From NCBI RefSeq assembly GCF_014356525.2, contig NC_052507.1, forward strand, positions 5,520,561-5,584,560: a DNA stretch of 64,000 nucleotides, in the 5' to 3' direction. The DNA comes from Nilaparvata lugens. Taxonomy: Eukaryota; Arthropoda; Insecta; Hemiptera; Delphacidae. Positions 23,562 to 35,329 of this stretch are shown piece after piece. Numbering within the stretch: position 1 is the stretch's first letter; each line of letters opens with the position of its first letter. The notes beneath the pieces were generated by a model. It worked only from the letters and a program-made list of their open reading frames with translations, did no database searches and had not been told where the DNA came from. The translations under genes were made by a program, and so were the position numbers.

Positions 23562-24057
23562 CTATCCTCTTTAAAGGGCAAGTGATAGAATCGGCAGCAC
23601 TGGCCTTCTATCCTTCTCCACTGACATCATAACGTGGAGTGCTAAGCACACTGCGCACACTTGCGCGTGTGTGCGCCCCATTATTAATTCGTGCGCTTGT
23701 GAGATGTGCGCTCTAAAGTGGCACTGAGGAATTTCGCGAGTCAGAGTGCATGAGTAATCGTGGAGCTAAGCGACGTCTTGAGACGTTCATAATCCCGATC
23801 AACATCTCAATATTTGTCTAATTGGAAGCTGAGGCTGTGTCTCAAGATTCAATTTCTGTGCAGATGAGCTCGGTTTGTTGGTGTAGGCTGTCTAAACTCA
23901 GGTTTATGTTAATCTGCTAATTGAAGTTGGTGGATTACGAGGTTGAAGAGGTTGTTCTCAATGAAAATGTTGTTCCTTCAATCTAGATGAAGTTAAAACA
24001 ATAAATTCAGGAAAGAATTTTGTTGAAGAATCCAGTAATTCTTGAATGATCATCAGT
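23562..24057. other. MITE M1 right-end remnant and unassigned DNA
   Basis: 23562-23652 carries the M1 right part (gtgatagaatcggcagcact, then ctccactgacatcataacgt). It is followed by a GC-richer stretch with the inverted word gcacacttgcgcgtgtgtgc. Nothing further is recognised to 24057. Confidence 0.5.
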
Positions 24058-24406
24058 CTATAATGAGGTCCACGTTATAATGGCAGTGTTTAATTAGCAT
24101 TGGTATTCTTGTCTATCATTCAACAAAGCGGATAGCGCTATCTCTTTCTCGTTTTGCTCTGTTGTCAGATCGTCTTCTAACAATGTAGAATTTATTATTA
24201 ATTAATTAACAAAATATTTACCTTAATTATGAAAATTCATTATGAAATTATTCAAAAATATAACTTCTTGCTTGATAAAATAAGATAATTAACAGTTCAT
24301 ATTACATCAATAAACCTGTATCAGCTACTGTCTACAGAAGACAGAGAATCGGCAACGTGTCCTCCTATCTTTCTCCTCTGCCATTATAACGTGGACTCCA
24401 CTATAG
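24058..24406 (+). mobile_element. Complete MITE M1
   Basis: The left end ctataatgaggtccacgtta and right end taacgtggactccactatag are inverted, bounded by TA on both sides. The interior has ggatagcgctatctcttt and an AT-rich centre. It is about 350 bp and non-coding. TA target sites fit a Tc1/mariner-type mover, which is inference. Confidence 0.85.
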
Positions 24407-24418
24407 TAGCTACTTAAT

Positions 24419-25056
24419 ATCCTATACTATTTAACGAGCAACTTCTGTTTATATGTTAATAAGTTTGCATGTTTGTATTTCACCGGATCTCGAAAACGGC
24501 TCTAACGATTCTCACGAAATTGAGAACATAGTAGGTTTATAATGTAAAGATTCGATTGCAATAGGTATCATCCCTGAGAAAACTTGCTGAAGGACATTAT
24601 ATGGATAATTATTATTCATTCTTTGAAAAAACATTTGATAATAATTATTTTGTCGTCTGTTGTTGATGGAAGTGAGTGAGCGAGTTCATGTGTGTGGGAC
24701 TGTGTCAAAATTATGACTCAGCTGTTGAACTTTTGTAATCATTCAATCAGGTACTTAGTGTCGGTTGCATAAAAGCCGGGTTATTTCCAATCTCGATTAA
24801 TTCCAGTAGATCCATCTTTTTGAAATGGTCTTCTCTGATTTGGTTCACGTGAATCCAATCAGGATTAAAATGTAACCGGCTTTTGTGCAACTGGGACTTT
24901 GTGAGGGAAATTTTTGCATTCCTCTGGGAATTAATCTCAATTTACTGTTATTAGATAGAACATTTCTGTATGAATGTTATTATAATTTCTTCTTTCGTAA
25001 TAAATTTTTTATGCTTTTGTACTCCAGAGCGAAGCTCGGTCCCCGATATTAAGCAT
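24419..25056 (-). mobile_element. Element A copy 2 (complete-looking)
   Basis: On the plus strand it reads from tcctatactatttaacgagc to agcgaagctcggtccccgat. It includes ctcgaaaacggctctaacga, ccctgagaaaacttgctgaa, the TTGCACAAAAG MITE (24762-24900) and gcttttgtactccagagcga. GAGCGAAGCTC near the right edge is a small hairpin. TC at one end and a subterminal hairpin at the other fit a non-autonomous Helitron; the usual CTRR end is not obvious. Confidence 0.65.
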
Positions 25057-26340
25057 AATACTATCATAATAATGAGTGAGCGTAATACAATGAAGAAAGC
25101 ATAGGCAGAGCGCATGCTCATTCTATGATAATATCTTGAGCCAAACAGCAAGTACTGATTGTAACGGACTCCTAGATACATGGTTTCCGCATGCAAATAT
25201 CCCAGAACTGCATCCTGGACCCCTGTAATTATCAACTGGATAGCTGCTGCGATATCTCACATGCACTTGATGGATGTGGCCGTAGATCTGTTCACAATGG
25301 TTATTCCTGTTAACCATTATCCGTACTGGTTAAGAAGTTGAGTAGTTTTTATTTTGTCGAAATTTGAATTTGAAACACTTTTGAAGTGGAAACTACAATT
25401 TGGTCTGGAGATGACAAACAATTTGGTCGTCGAATCATCGTTACTGTTAAAAAGTAAGTGTTTTCACTTCAAAACTGTTTTAATTCAAAGTTTAGACAAA
25501 TCTTCTCACACATTTTCAATAAAATAACAAATCGGGCAAAACAATTCAATTTGAAAGAATGAACATGAATGAAAAATATTAGGTTGCCATGGCAAAATTG
25601 TATCGTGCTATAAATTTTCGGCTCTAAATTTGATATTTTCTAAATTTGGCTTAGTGGTTTTGTGTTTTGTTTCGGTTTTGTATATGTCTGGACTTTTTAA
25701 CATCAAAATGAACTTAATTCCGAAGTGAAAAGTCTAAATTTGAAGTATTGTGTTTACTATAACCTTAGTGTCCGGTTTCCCATTAGGGAACTTTGGACTA
25801 TATACGGCGAGGTGGAACTACCCGTGGAACTCCCCACCGTTAAAAGCCATACCCTAATAAATAAAAAATATCAAACCTTTGTACGATGTATGCTTTATGT
25901 TTATTTATGTAAATATGTTTGAATAGCTTATGCTTGTAAACTACAGCAGTAGAAAGTCAACTCTCCCTCTTTCTTATATTTACGTATTGTTGTATTGACT
26001 CCTCCTCTAAACACAGACTTGCTCCATATTAGAGGAGTAATTTTCAGGGGGAATATATTGTAAAATGTACTTTCTGGAAATAAAATTAATTTGAATTTGA
26101 ATTTGTGGTCTTGTTCCATACTAATAGAATATGTTTTATTTGATATTTCCTTGCTATACTTATATAAAGTGGATGAGAGAATCTAGAAAGCGAGGAAAAG
26201 CCTGACGATCATCATGGTCAAATCATATTTAAGATTTGGGTAATCCAAAATCGGATATTCGAGGGACTACTCTGCTTTCTTAAGTATAATAACTCTAATA
26301 AAATCAGTTGAATTGATGGTGATGTTGTGAAATCTCTTCA
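25057..26340. other. Unassigned DNA with one LINE-like 3' end
   Basis: 25795-25880 reads ggcgaggtggaactacccgt, then ctccccaccgttaaaagcca, then aataaataaaaaat. It resembles 41500-41545 and may be a retrotransposon 3' end. Short open frames around 25100 and 25725 have no recognisable product. Confidence 0.4.
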
Positions 26341-26575
26341 TAATAAGAAAACAAGGATATTGTCAAATTTCACTAAAAATTCATTAAAAACTTCATTAAA
26401 AACAGTACCATGGTTTCACGTTTAGCAACGCATCATCAGCTGTACTGAGGAATGAGGATACAGCTCATTCCTCAGTACAGCTGATAATGCGTTGGTAAAC
26501 GTGCAACCATGGAACTGTTTTAAAGTTTTTAATAAAATTCGACAATATCCTTGTTTTCTTATTATAATAACTCTA
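26341..26575. repeat. Fold-back, ~112-bp arms, short loop
   Basis: aataagaaaacaaggatatt at the left and aatatccttgttttcttatt at the right are inverse. The match continues inward through caaccatggaactgtt-type words to ctgtactgaggaatgag / ctcattcctcagtacag. The loop is about 10 bp, so the RNA would fold into one long hairpin. Confidence 0.9.
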
Positions 26576-26579
26576 TTTT

Positions 26580-27275
26580 CACGTATTCTAGTATACTACT
26601 GCTACCTACTCAATGATACAATAACAACCTAACAATCATGAATTATACTGCTTATTCGCTTTTTCAAGACCTTAAAATATTCTACTCAAAAGCCTATGTT
26701 TGGTTGATACGCCATTGTATTGTATTTTTCTTTAGGACTACTTTTAATATAAATAAAAATATAAATCTGAGTACCTTTTTAAATTATTTTGTACGACATG
26801 TTTCGACTACTACTTAGCTTTATATCTTAGTGGTAGTAGATTTATATTTTTTATTTGAACTCAAAGACTATATTATCGACCTAAAAATCATGAATTTTAT
26901 CGCTCATTCGCTTTTTCAAGACATCGAAATATACTACTCGATGACTATTATCGACCTAAACAACCATGAATCATGCAATATTATCGACCTATATCAATCA
27001 TGGATCATCTTGCCTGTTCCATTTTCTGAGAACTCGAAATGATGCTACTCAAACACGACTATATTATCGACCTGAACAATCATGATTTCAGTAATCATGA
27101 AATATTATCGACCTAACAATCATCAATTATGTTGTCGCTTCTTCAAGACCTTGAAATATACTACTCGAAGACTATACTATGAACCTAAAGAAACATGAAT
27201 TATGTTGTCACTTTTTCAAGTACTGGAAATATACTTCTCAAAGACTCTATTATCTACCTAAACAATCATAAATTA
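26580..27275 (+). repeat. Degenerate tandem repeat, ~80-bp unit
   Basis: Repeated phrases are attatcgacctaaacaatca, tgaattatgttgtcgctttt, tcaagaccttgaaatatact and actcgaagactata. At least seven diverged units occur, some with only part of the pattern. No coding is supported. A 65-codon frame just beyond (27275-27472) is unrecognised. Confidence 0.75.
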
Positions 27276-27689
27276 TGTCGCCCTTTGTTGTATTTTACAA
27301 CCATACAGTTCTCCAGACTCAATTAGAAAATGAACTGTTGCCTCCGCACCGTAAATTACATCGTAAACAGCTGGACTATGAAGCGGCGAGAGACGAGATG
27401 AATGACCACAGAAAAACTTGCTACAACCGAGCCGTGCGAACGTGTGACACTGACAAACTTGTTAATGTGTGAGACACAGACAAACTTGTGAATGTGTGAA
27501 CGTGTGAAACAGAGGTGTGAAAGTGTCAGACCGCCAGCAATGTGAAGTTGGCATTATTTTCAACACTCGACGTTACAGGGTTAATCCTCCCCTCTCATCC
27601 TTGAGACACATTTCGTATTGACGTACTTTTTCTTTCCAGAAAAACAACCCCTTACATTTTACGAGCCCCAGCCACCTCTTGTGGCTCTG

Positions 27690-27930
27690 ACACAATGGTA
27701 ACGTGGCACTTTCTACGGTGGCGTTTCCTATGAACCAACATTCATTCGTGGCGTTTCCTACAAAGAGCGGCCACCTGTACTCAACTTATATCTGTTACAA
27801 TTATTATTTATCCAGTAATGTAACTGTTACTGTCACTTCCTATGGTGGTGTTTCCTACGAACTAAAATTAATTCAATCATGGCGTTTCCTATGAAGAACC
27901 TGTAATCAACTTGTATCTGTTTCTATTATA
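27690..27930 (+). repeat. Element with repeated GTGGCGTTTCCTA motif
   Basis: The word tggcgtttccta (or tggtgtttccta) occurs at about 27719, 27751, 27845 and 27879, each followed by a short spacer (tgaaccaa, caaagagc). A minus-strand relative occupies 32170-32430 with three more copies. Both copies run on into gtactcaacttatat/gtactcaacttgtat. Confidence 0.7.
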
Positions 27931-28054
27931 GGATATCCAGTAATTTAACCGTTACTGTTATTTGTATGGGCATAGAGGAAATATAGCAAGATCTTATTAA
28001 GATCCAATGGTATAGGTCGTCTATTTTCCAAATTTCAAGCCGATTCTTTGATAA

Positions 28055-28535
28055 CCTTCCGGAAGCCACGCTGTTGTAAAAAGTACAACATTGTCAGGTT
28101 TTTGTTGCACAAAACTATTGAATGGGGTAGTGTCAGTAAATGAATCACCTATGCATTCCAAAACTCTCCCCCCATCACTCCACTGAGTTGCAGTATCAAC
28201 CGAGCAATGGCTCAGTCTTCAGGTGCCATTTAGTCGCGACAGTGCGTAAGTCGCACTGTGCATAAGATAGGGAAATACCTGTATACGGGGACTTTAAACG
28301 AACCAATAACACAGAATTGATGGCTTTGTTTGATGTACCTTATTGACCTATGAAATGGTAATCATCCAAATGTTCATATGCGTAAAATAATCCAAAAAGA
28401 TGGAAAAAGTAATTATACAATTAATTAATATGTTTTGACAGTAAACAGAGTACATAACACTTGGAAAATTGGATGTTGTACAGAATACAACACGCGACTG
28501 CTCGTGTGATTGTGTAGGGTGCGACTACCGGAAGG
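28055..28535. mobile_element. piggyBac-like MITE with TTAA-type target
   Basis: The ends are ccttccggaagcc and the inverted ctaccggaagg, flanked by ATAA (28051-28054) and TTAA (28536-28539). Inverted words gttgtaaaaagtacaac and gttgtacagaatacaac lie just inside. CC-starting ends at TTAA sites fit piggyBac-type movers. It is 481 bp with no transposase. Confidence 0.6.
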
Positions 28536-28785
28536 TTAACTCAAGCCTATTATTGTCGACCACTGTCTATTATTAATGTTTTGTTGGGGTGAGAGTGTTA
28601 GGACGGCACAATATGAGAGACTACCAGCTCCACATGGCTTCACCAAAAACAACTACTAGGATTATCGGCTTGAGCTGACATTGGAAATTGGAGCATAAAC
28701 GCCCTATACCATGGAATATCTTCTTGTGCTATATTTTCTCTTTAGTATGGAGCTGATGGATGGACTCTCGTGTAGTTGCACCTCT

Positions 28786-29158
28786 AAAGGGCCCCATACA
28801 CTAGGGAACTTGGATCAGCGAACTTGGTTCTTGCGAACCAAGTTCCCCAGTATATGTGGAAATTGGCGAACCGCGAACCAAATTCGTGACGAATCTGGTC
28901 TTCAATCCAGTTTAAAAACTTTGTTCGGTTCGTCCGCCAGGGCGATATATTCAACATATTTTCTTCCCAAAGCAGTTGCAAACTTTCAAACACTCATCTC
29001 TAGACCCCGAAATACACTGAAGTAACGAACGGTTGTTCGCTCTCCCCACTACAGTGTGTGGACAAATCCTACACGAACTTGGTTCCCCGAACCAAGCACG
29101 AACTTGGTTCCCCGAACCAAGTTGGCCGATCCAAGTTCCCTAGTGTATGAGGCCCTTT
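28786..29158. mobile_element. MITE with AAAGGGCCCCATACACTAG ends
   Basis: The left end gggccccatacactagggaa, then cttggatc, and right end gatccaagttccctagtgta, then tgaggccc, are inverted and flanked by TAA-like trinucleotides. The interior repeats gaacttggttc and its inverse several times. A 104-codon frame on the plus strand and one on the minus strand are by-products. Confidence 0.8.
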
Positions 29159-29164
29159 ACAAAG

Positions 29165-29650
29165 TAGCTTGGAATGGCATATCTTACAAACAATACATCA
29201 TTTTCTAAATTACTGCTCTGTGTTACTAACCAAAAGCCTTCATTTCAGAGATAGACCAGTTGTGATGTTATGAAAGTATAAATAACGAAAATCAATATAA
29301 GCATGGCTAATATTGAAGAACGAGTACTTTCATGATACTAATATACTAATATAGGCCAGTAGACCATACTATAGTAGCCAGTTTTATAATGCTTGAATTA
29401 GCTTTATGAAAGCAAATTGTTGATTCTTTATCACAAATGGCAATGTATTGCCAGGTCTTGCATGACCCATCGCATACTAACACTACATTATAATGGAGAA
29501 AAAATGAACAATTAGCATATTCAGAACAGAAAATAAATATTTATTTGAGTAGATAACTTCTAAAAACAAAGAGTAGAACCTATTTGTTATACAGAATAGA
29601 AATGAGTATGCACCTGAGATTCTATCAAATTATGTTAGAATTTTTTTTTC
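29165..29650. repeat. Dispersed duplicate (29408-29600) and unassigned DNA
   Basis: 29408-29570 matches 46401-46555 in the same orientation: ttgattctttatcacaaatg, gtattgccaggtcttgca, atactaacactacattataa. The rest shows nothing recognisable. Confidence 0.65.
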
Positions 29651-29654
29651 TTTT

Positions 29655-29825
29655 TTGTGTAGTTGAGAAGTTTATATTGTGGTAATTATTCATATTGAAT
29701 GAAAAAGACTAAGAAATTGTCAGTTTATCAGAGATTGACAATGGTGTAATAACCGAAACCGGTCTTTCCAAGTATCAATAAATTTGTGGTTTTTGACAAT
29801 TTCTTAGTATTTTTGATTCAATATG
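29655..29825 (-). mobile_element. Retroposon N, rearranged solo copy
   Basis: It contains gtgtagttgagaagtttata, then aaaaagactaagaaattgtc, followed directly by the inverted part gagattgacaatggtgtaat, then aaccgaaaccggtc, and gacaatttcttag. The N sequence therefore folds back on itself. Related fold-back copies are at 41653-41893 and 55457-55570, with a short piece at 52440-52500. Confidence 0.65.
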
Positions 29826-30098
29826 CTAGAAATGATGCTATGAAACAAATTTATGCTAATTAGGCTAGTATTATCTATTGTGTGTACAGCTAGAACAACA
29901 TTTTCTAAATCGGGCTTTGGTATGTCTTGCATTCAATTATTACCTATCAACTATGATGATCCATGGACTTCCCAACTTCAGTTGGTAGCTCCATATTTGT
30001 ATTTTATAGATTAAGCCATAAAAGTATCAAAATGGACAGGAAGCTCTGAAAATACTTATGGACTTCTCAACCGACTCTCTCACTCCCACCCATAGACT

Positions 30099-30682
30099 AC
30101 TAGTTCTGTGAACAGTAGACCTCACACAGTTTTCTCATCCACAAGTATCCGGTGTCACCTGTTTCTCCAGACATCTGTGTAATGCAGGCAATGAATAATC
30201 CACTTGTCAGCTGATTGATTATGAATAATTCTATAGTCTGATTAATCCTATCTTCAGAGTAGATGATATAGTGATATTGGAGTATGAAGGAAATTCCTAA
30301 ATTCCTTTTTCTTTCATATTATCCTTAAAATGCAAAATTTCAAAAAACCTTGAGTATACATCGACGCGCAGTTAAAGAGGGAAATATTCCTGCCAAATCT
30401 CATAGAATTCTATGATGTGTTACATCATAGCCACCTCTAATACAAGGCCGCGGCCTACGATATTGCAACGTCGCAGTGTAGGCCTATAATCTAAAAGGCT
30501 ACATGATTGGTGAAAAAGATGTTTAAAAATACCAGCTGATGTTTTTCACCAATCATGTATTAGATTCTAGGCCGCAATATCGTAGGCCGCGGCCTTGTAT
30601 TAGAGGTGGCTATGATTACATTCATACATACAGACAAAAGAAAATCCGAGTTAAAACATAGACCTCACTACGTTCGGTCAAA
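30099..30682 (-). mobile_element. Element B copy 3, with nested fold-back
   Basis: On the plus strand it reads from ctagttctgtgaacagtaga to acctcactacgttcggtcaa. It is split by a fold-back at 30427-30615, whose arms are tagccacctctaatacaagg and ccttgtattagaggtggcta. That fold-back also carries ggccgcggcctacgatattg inverted. The flanks of the fold-back are catca and tgat, with no firm target duplication. Confidence 0.7.
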
Positions 30683-30988
30683 AATAATTGTCGGGAAAAT
30701 AATTATCGTCTTTACAGATGCAGTATTAGACGAAAAATAATAACACACCTTCTTGACGTATTTTACACGACGTGCAGTCAATCATTTTCAGTAAATTTGT
30801 TCACGTAAACAAATTTGTTCACTTACTGACTGGAGTACTTTGGACGGCAAGCATTCAGTTTCAATAGTCTAAAAAAATAGTAACTGGAAAGGGTACCTAC
30901 TTGAAAAGATACTGAATTATACTACTTACTGGTAGTTTAGAATAATTTTGTCGTAAGCTGAAATCTTTACTTTTTATGATCTGTCTTT

Positions 30989-31113
30989 TTACTTTCCTTG
31001 CCCTATTACCATAGGTAAGGAAAGTATTGCTTTCCGAAAAAAAATTAAGGTACCCCAATTTCTATACGTTTCAAGGTCCCCTGAGTCCAAAAAAGTGTTT
31101 TTTGGGTATTGGT

Positions 31114-31158
<45 letters not shown>

Positions 31159-32149
31159 TCATTGTACACGATATCTCATCTCCCAATTAACGGAATGACT
31201 TGAAATTTGGAACTTGAGGTCCTTACCCTTATAAGTATCCGAAACGAACAATTTCAATCAAAATGTAATTCAAGATGGCGCTAAAATGTTGTCAAAAACT
31301 TGGTTTTCCGCGATTTTCTCAAAAATGGCTCCAACGATTTTTATCAAATTTATACCTAAATAGTCATTGATAATCTCTATCAACTGTCACAAGTCCTATA
31401 TCAGTAAAAATTTGAGGAGCTTCGCCCCATCTATGCAAAGTTTGATTTTAGATTCCCAATTATCAGTCTTCAGATACAATTTGAACAAAAAATTTCAAGT
31501 GGAAAGGATTCAGCATGAGAATCTCTACAACTAATGTTCAGTAACATTTCCACCTAAAATTGAAAATAAGCTTGAAAGTCGAGAAAATGTGATTATTAAA
31601 TTGCAACTGTTGGTTCTACTAAGTCAATCAGCAGACCTCGTGTGTCTCCAGCGTTATTGACCTATCACCAGCTGTCTCATATCTTTGAATAGCCACAAGT
31701 CCCATATCAGTAAAAATTTCAGGAGCTTCGCCTCATTTATGCAAAGTTTAATTTTAGATTCCCAATTATCAGTCTTCAAATACAATTTGAACAAAAAATT
31801 TCGAAAGGAAAGGATTCAGCATGAAAATCTCTACAATTGATGTTTTGTAACATTTTCACCTAAAATTGGAAATAAGCTCGAAATTTGAGAAAATGTGATT
31901 AATCAATTGCAAACTGTTGGCAACTGTTGATTCTATTACATCATTCACTATGAAGATATAGCAGACCTCGTGTGTCTCCAGCGTTATAGCAATACCTACC
32001 ATTACTAAGTAATAGTAGGTATTTGTTATAGTCCTGTCACCAGCTGGCTCAGATCTTAGAATAGTAGACTTGAGATGCGCATGAACACTAGCGTCAGGTG
32101 ATCAATTTTCATAACGGCAAGGAAAGTAGTGTGAGTGCGCCACACCAGA
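30989..32149 (-). mobile_element. (CA)n-bearing element E2, without the N insertion
   Basis: It matches E1 and E3 in reverse: actttccttgccctattacc at the left, a TG array of about 32 bp near 31120, and ggcaaggaaagtagtgtgag, then cgccacacc, at the right. The site where N sits in E1 and E3 is unoccupied here (tctatcaactgtcacaagtc). The portion around 31390-31650 is repeated at 31690-31990 (agtcccatatcagtaaaaat, agattcccaattatcagtct). Confidence 0.75.
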
Positions 32150-32169
32150 TTTTTTGTATTTGGAACTCG

Positions 32170-32430
32170 AACCTCACTCACAGGCACTTACCCATATGAG
32201 GAGCCTTCTTCACATTTTATATTGTATTTTGTAAAAGAAGAAGAAAATAAATCAATTTCAACTGGTAATTCAAGACACAAGTAGCCTAAACAGATATTTA
32301 TACAAGTTGAGTACAGGTAGCAGATCTTCATAGGAAACGCCGCAATAGAATTTTGGTTAGTAGGAGACGCCACACTTAATGGGTTCGTAGGAAACGCCAC
32401 CGTGTGAAGCGCCACGTAGCCGACACAATC
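32170..32430 (-). repeat. Element with repeated TAGGAAACGCCAC motif
   Basis: This is the minus-strand counterpart of 27690-27930. The words taggaaacgccg, taggagacgcca and taggaaacgcca occur within 75 bp. On the minus strand it ends near tatgggtaagtgcctgtgag. Confidence 0.7.
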
Positions 32431-32639
32431 TTGTTATGCTCGTTGAAAAGTCTCTCACGAGAAATAAAGTGCTCGACTGAACAACAGTAGAGTAATGCAC
32501 TGTGTATCTCGTAATAAAAGCTTATCCTGGTCTCCCATTCGAATTTGCGAAACTTCTTACCAAGGAAAACAATGAATCTCCCTTACACGATTTACTGTCT
32601 ACACGGAAAATTTAAAAATCATACTTTCAGTTGCAAGCT

Positions 32640-33020
<381 letters not shown>

Positions 33021-33039
33021 TTTTCTATCTTAAAATCTT

Positions 33040-33165
33040 TGTTGTACAGTGTTTTAGTTTTACTTAGAATTGTATTGGAGGGTTAAGTGTAAGAGAGGGT
33101 CGGCTGCGCCCTAACTTCGCCTTCCTAGATGTTTAATAAAGGCAGCTAATCAATCGATCAATCAA

Positions 33166-33205
<40 letters not shown>

Positions 33206-33780
33206 GGTAGAGAGTTAGTGGGAAGGATACTTCGAATATTCTTTCCGAAGAATGGACATTGATATGTCAAAAGCTCCGCCAATTTATGTAGATGCATAAC
33301 AATATCATCTATTTTATCTATACTTATTACAAATTGTTTTTTTTTCATATCATATACAGCTCAATACTTATTTTTTTAGTTTATATTTTGTAAATTCATC
33401 TACAATTTTTCTCTATTGTAAGCTATTGTATATAAGTGTATAAGCCAGTATATATTGTAATCTACATAAATAAAATACTCAATCAATCAATCAATCTCTA
33501 TACCCGCTCGTGTGTTAATGGGAAGGATATCTTATATCCTTCTTAGAGAATCGACAATTATTTGTTGAAACACCGCCGATTTATGAAGTTACATCACATT
33601 ATTATATTATTGTTATTCTAATTTCATTCAATCTTTATTCTCATTGATTAATTTTTTATACTTTGTAAAATTCGTTGAATAAAAAGCATTACCGTCATTC
33701 AAGGTAAATTAGGGTATAAGCCAGTAAATTTATTGTAACATACAATAAATAAAGAAATCTAATCTTATCTAATCTAATCT
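33040..33780 (+). mobile_element. Three retrotransposon 3' ends (S3, S1, S2) with tandem tails
   Basis: 33040-33170 (S3) ends aataaaggcagctaatcaat, then cgatcaatcaatc. 33205-33497 (S1) ends ctacataaataaaatactca, then atcaatcaatcaatc. 33515-33780 (S2) ends ataaataaagaaatctaatc, then AATCT repeats. All are in plus orientation and each is preceded or followed by CT tracts, the mirror image of 9-15 kb. Confidence 0.7.
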
Positions 33781-34325
33781 CCCCCTCTCTCTCTCTCTCT
33801 CTCACCAACTCTCACTCACTCTCTCTATCTCTAATAATCGTTGTACAGTAACAATATTATTTTGCTTGTATTGGAGCGTTTGATTGACACCTACTAATAC
33901 CTGTAAATCATAATACCTAATGGCATCTTATTTTTGTTGATTGTATGTATTATGATGTATCTTACATTTTTTATTAATTATATTTTAGAGTTATATAGAA
34001 TTATGTATTATTATATCTCTTATTATTATGAGAATGTAATAAAATCATGTTATGTAGCTGTGTTATCATTTAAGATGATTTGTAAAACTGTAATTTTGTA
34101 ACCATGTTACCATAGGCGACAAGCCTAGTAACAATTGTAAAATAAAATCTATCTATCTCTTTTACTTTCTTTCTCTTTCTCTCCATATTACTCCCTCTCT
34201 CACACTCTATCTCTTTCTCTCTTACTTCCTTGCACTCTCTCTCTCTCACTCACTCTCTCACTCTCTCTCTCTTTCTCCCTCACTATTTCTCTCTCATTCT
34301 CTCTCTCTTCCGTCTTTATCATCCC
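33781..34325 (+). repeat. CT tracts and a fourth tailed 3' end (S4)
   Basis: 33838-34155 ends caaaattgtaaaataaaat-like sequence (acaattgtaaaataaaatct) followed by CTAT repeats. It includes the hairpin word taccataggcgacaagccta. CT-rich tracts lie on both sides. No gene is visible. Confidence 0.55.
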
Positions 34326-34855
34326 TGTAGAATTCATGATGTTCTCAGTTCCTAGACAAGGAAATCTAACAACAAGGATAGCAGTAGTTGATTTCCCTAC
34401 AGATCATATCTTTTCGGTCCTTGTTGCCACAATATTACCTCAACAGGTTTCAGCAATCATTCACCATGTCTTCCTGATAATCACACTGTATTCGATACTG
34501 TGTTATCCTTTCCAAAACTTTTGCTTGCTTCTGCTGATTAAAAATTTATGGAAAAACTCGCTGGAGAGTTTGTAGGAGAAGTTTACAATGCAGCTAAGGC
34601 AACATACATTCAGAGACTGTTATCTTCCGGAAAATTCTAGTCGTGGAAAATCTTTCTCTCCATCCACCCGTTGAGATTTTTCTCGAGGCCGAACGCCTTG
34701 AGTTTAAGGGTTTGAGCTGCCCTTTATATAATGTAGGTTTTTGGAGATGAATAATTCTTGACCAATCATCCCACATCATCCTCACTAATGTTGAAATATT
34801 TCAATATATTCAAGACTTGAACATTTTTCACTTAGTATACTGCTCATTCTTACTT
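34326..34855. other. Unassigned DNA
   Basis: A 79-codon frame (34336-34575) and a minus-strand 63-codon frame show no recognisable product. I see no repeat structure. Confidence 0.4.
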
Positions 34856-34859
34856 ACTT

Positions 34860-35325
34860 TACTTTCGCTGGCTCTACAGTCCGGTGTGGACTTTGGCCTC
34901 CCTCACGATTTGCCTCCATGCTTCTCTGTCTTCTGCCGTTCTCCTCCACGACCGCACTCCCATGATGTGCATGTCCTCCTCCACATCCCTTAACCACCTC
35001 TTCCTTGGTCTTCCACGCTTTCTAATCCCCATCATTTGTGCGTTCATCAAGTCGTTGGGTAACCTGTCTATTCCCATTCTTGTCACGTGACCAAGCCACC
35101 TTATTCTTTGTGCTTTGAGGAAACGCACAATATCTTCTTCATTCAGGAACATGTTCACTTCTGTGTCACTCTTTGCTCGTCAACCTTCTGCCGTTCTCAC
35201 TGGTCCCAACGACCAGTTTCTTATAATCTTATTTTCAAAAATGCTTTACTTTAACATTCAATGTCCATGCTTCTGAGCCGTAGGTCACTACTGGTCTAAT
35301 AAGGGTTTTGTAAATAAATGATGAT
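34860..35325 (-). pseudogene. LINE reverse-transcriptase C-terminal fragment
   Basis: The minus-strand frame 35158-34874 translates to a protein with AQRIRWLGHVTRM (about residues 16-28), GRPRKRW, and DREAWRQIVREAK near the end, then a stop. This is the conserved C-terminal region after the reverse-transcriptase domain of RTE/CR1-like non-LTR retrotransposons. Further upstream (to about 35325) another frame gives YKTLIRPVVTYGSEAWTL, the standard preceding motif, then a stop. The catalytic domain itself is absent. It is a 5'-truncated, frame-broken remnant with no host function. Confidence 0.85.
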
Positions 35326-35329
35326 GCTC

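Noticed and set aside
28711..29025. 104-codon frame with residues resembling a domain
   Set aside because: It lies within a MITE with inverted ends, and the opposite strand is also open for the same reason.
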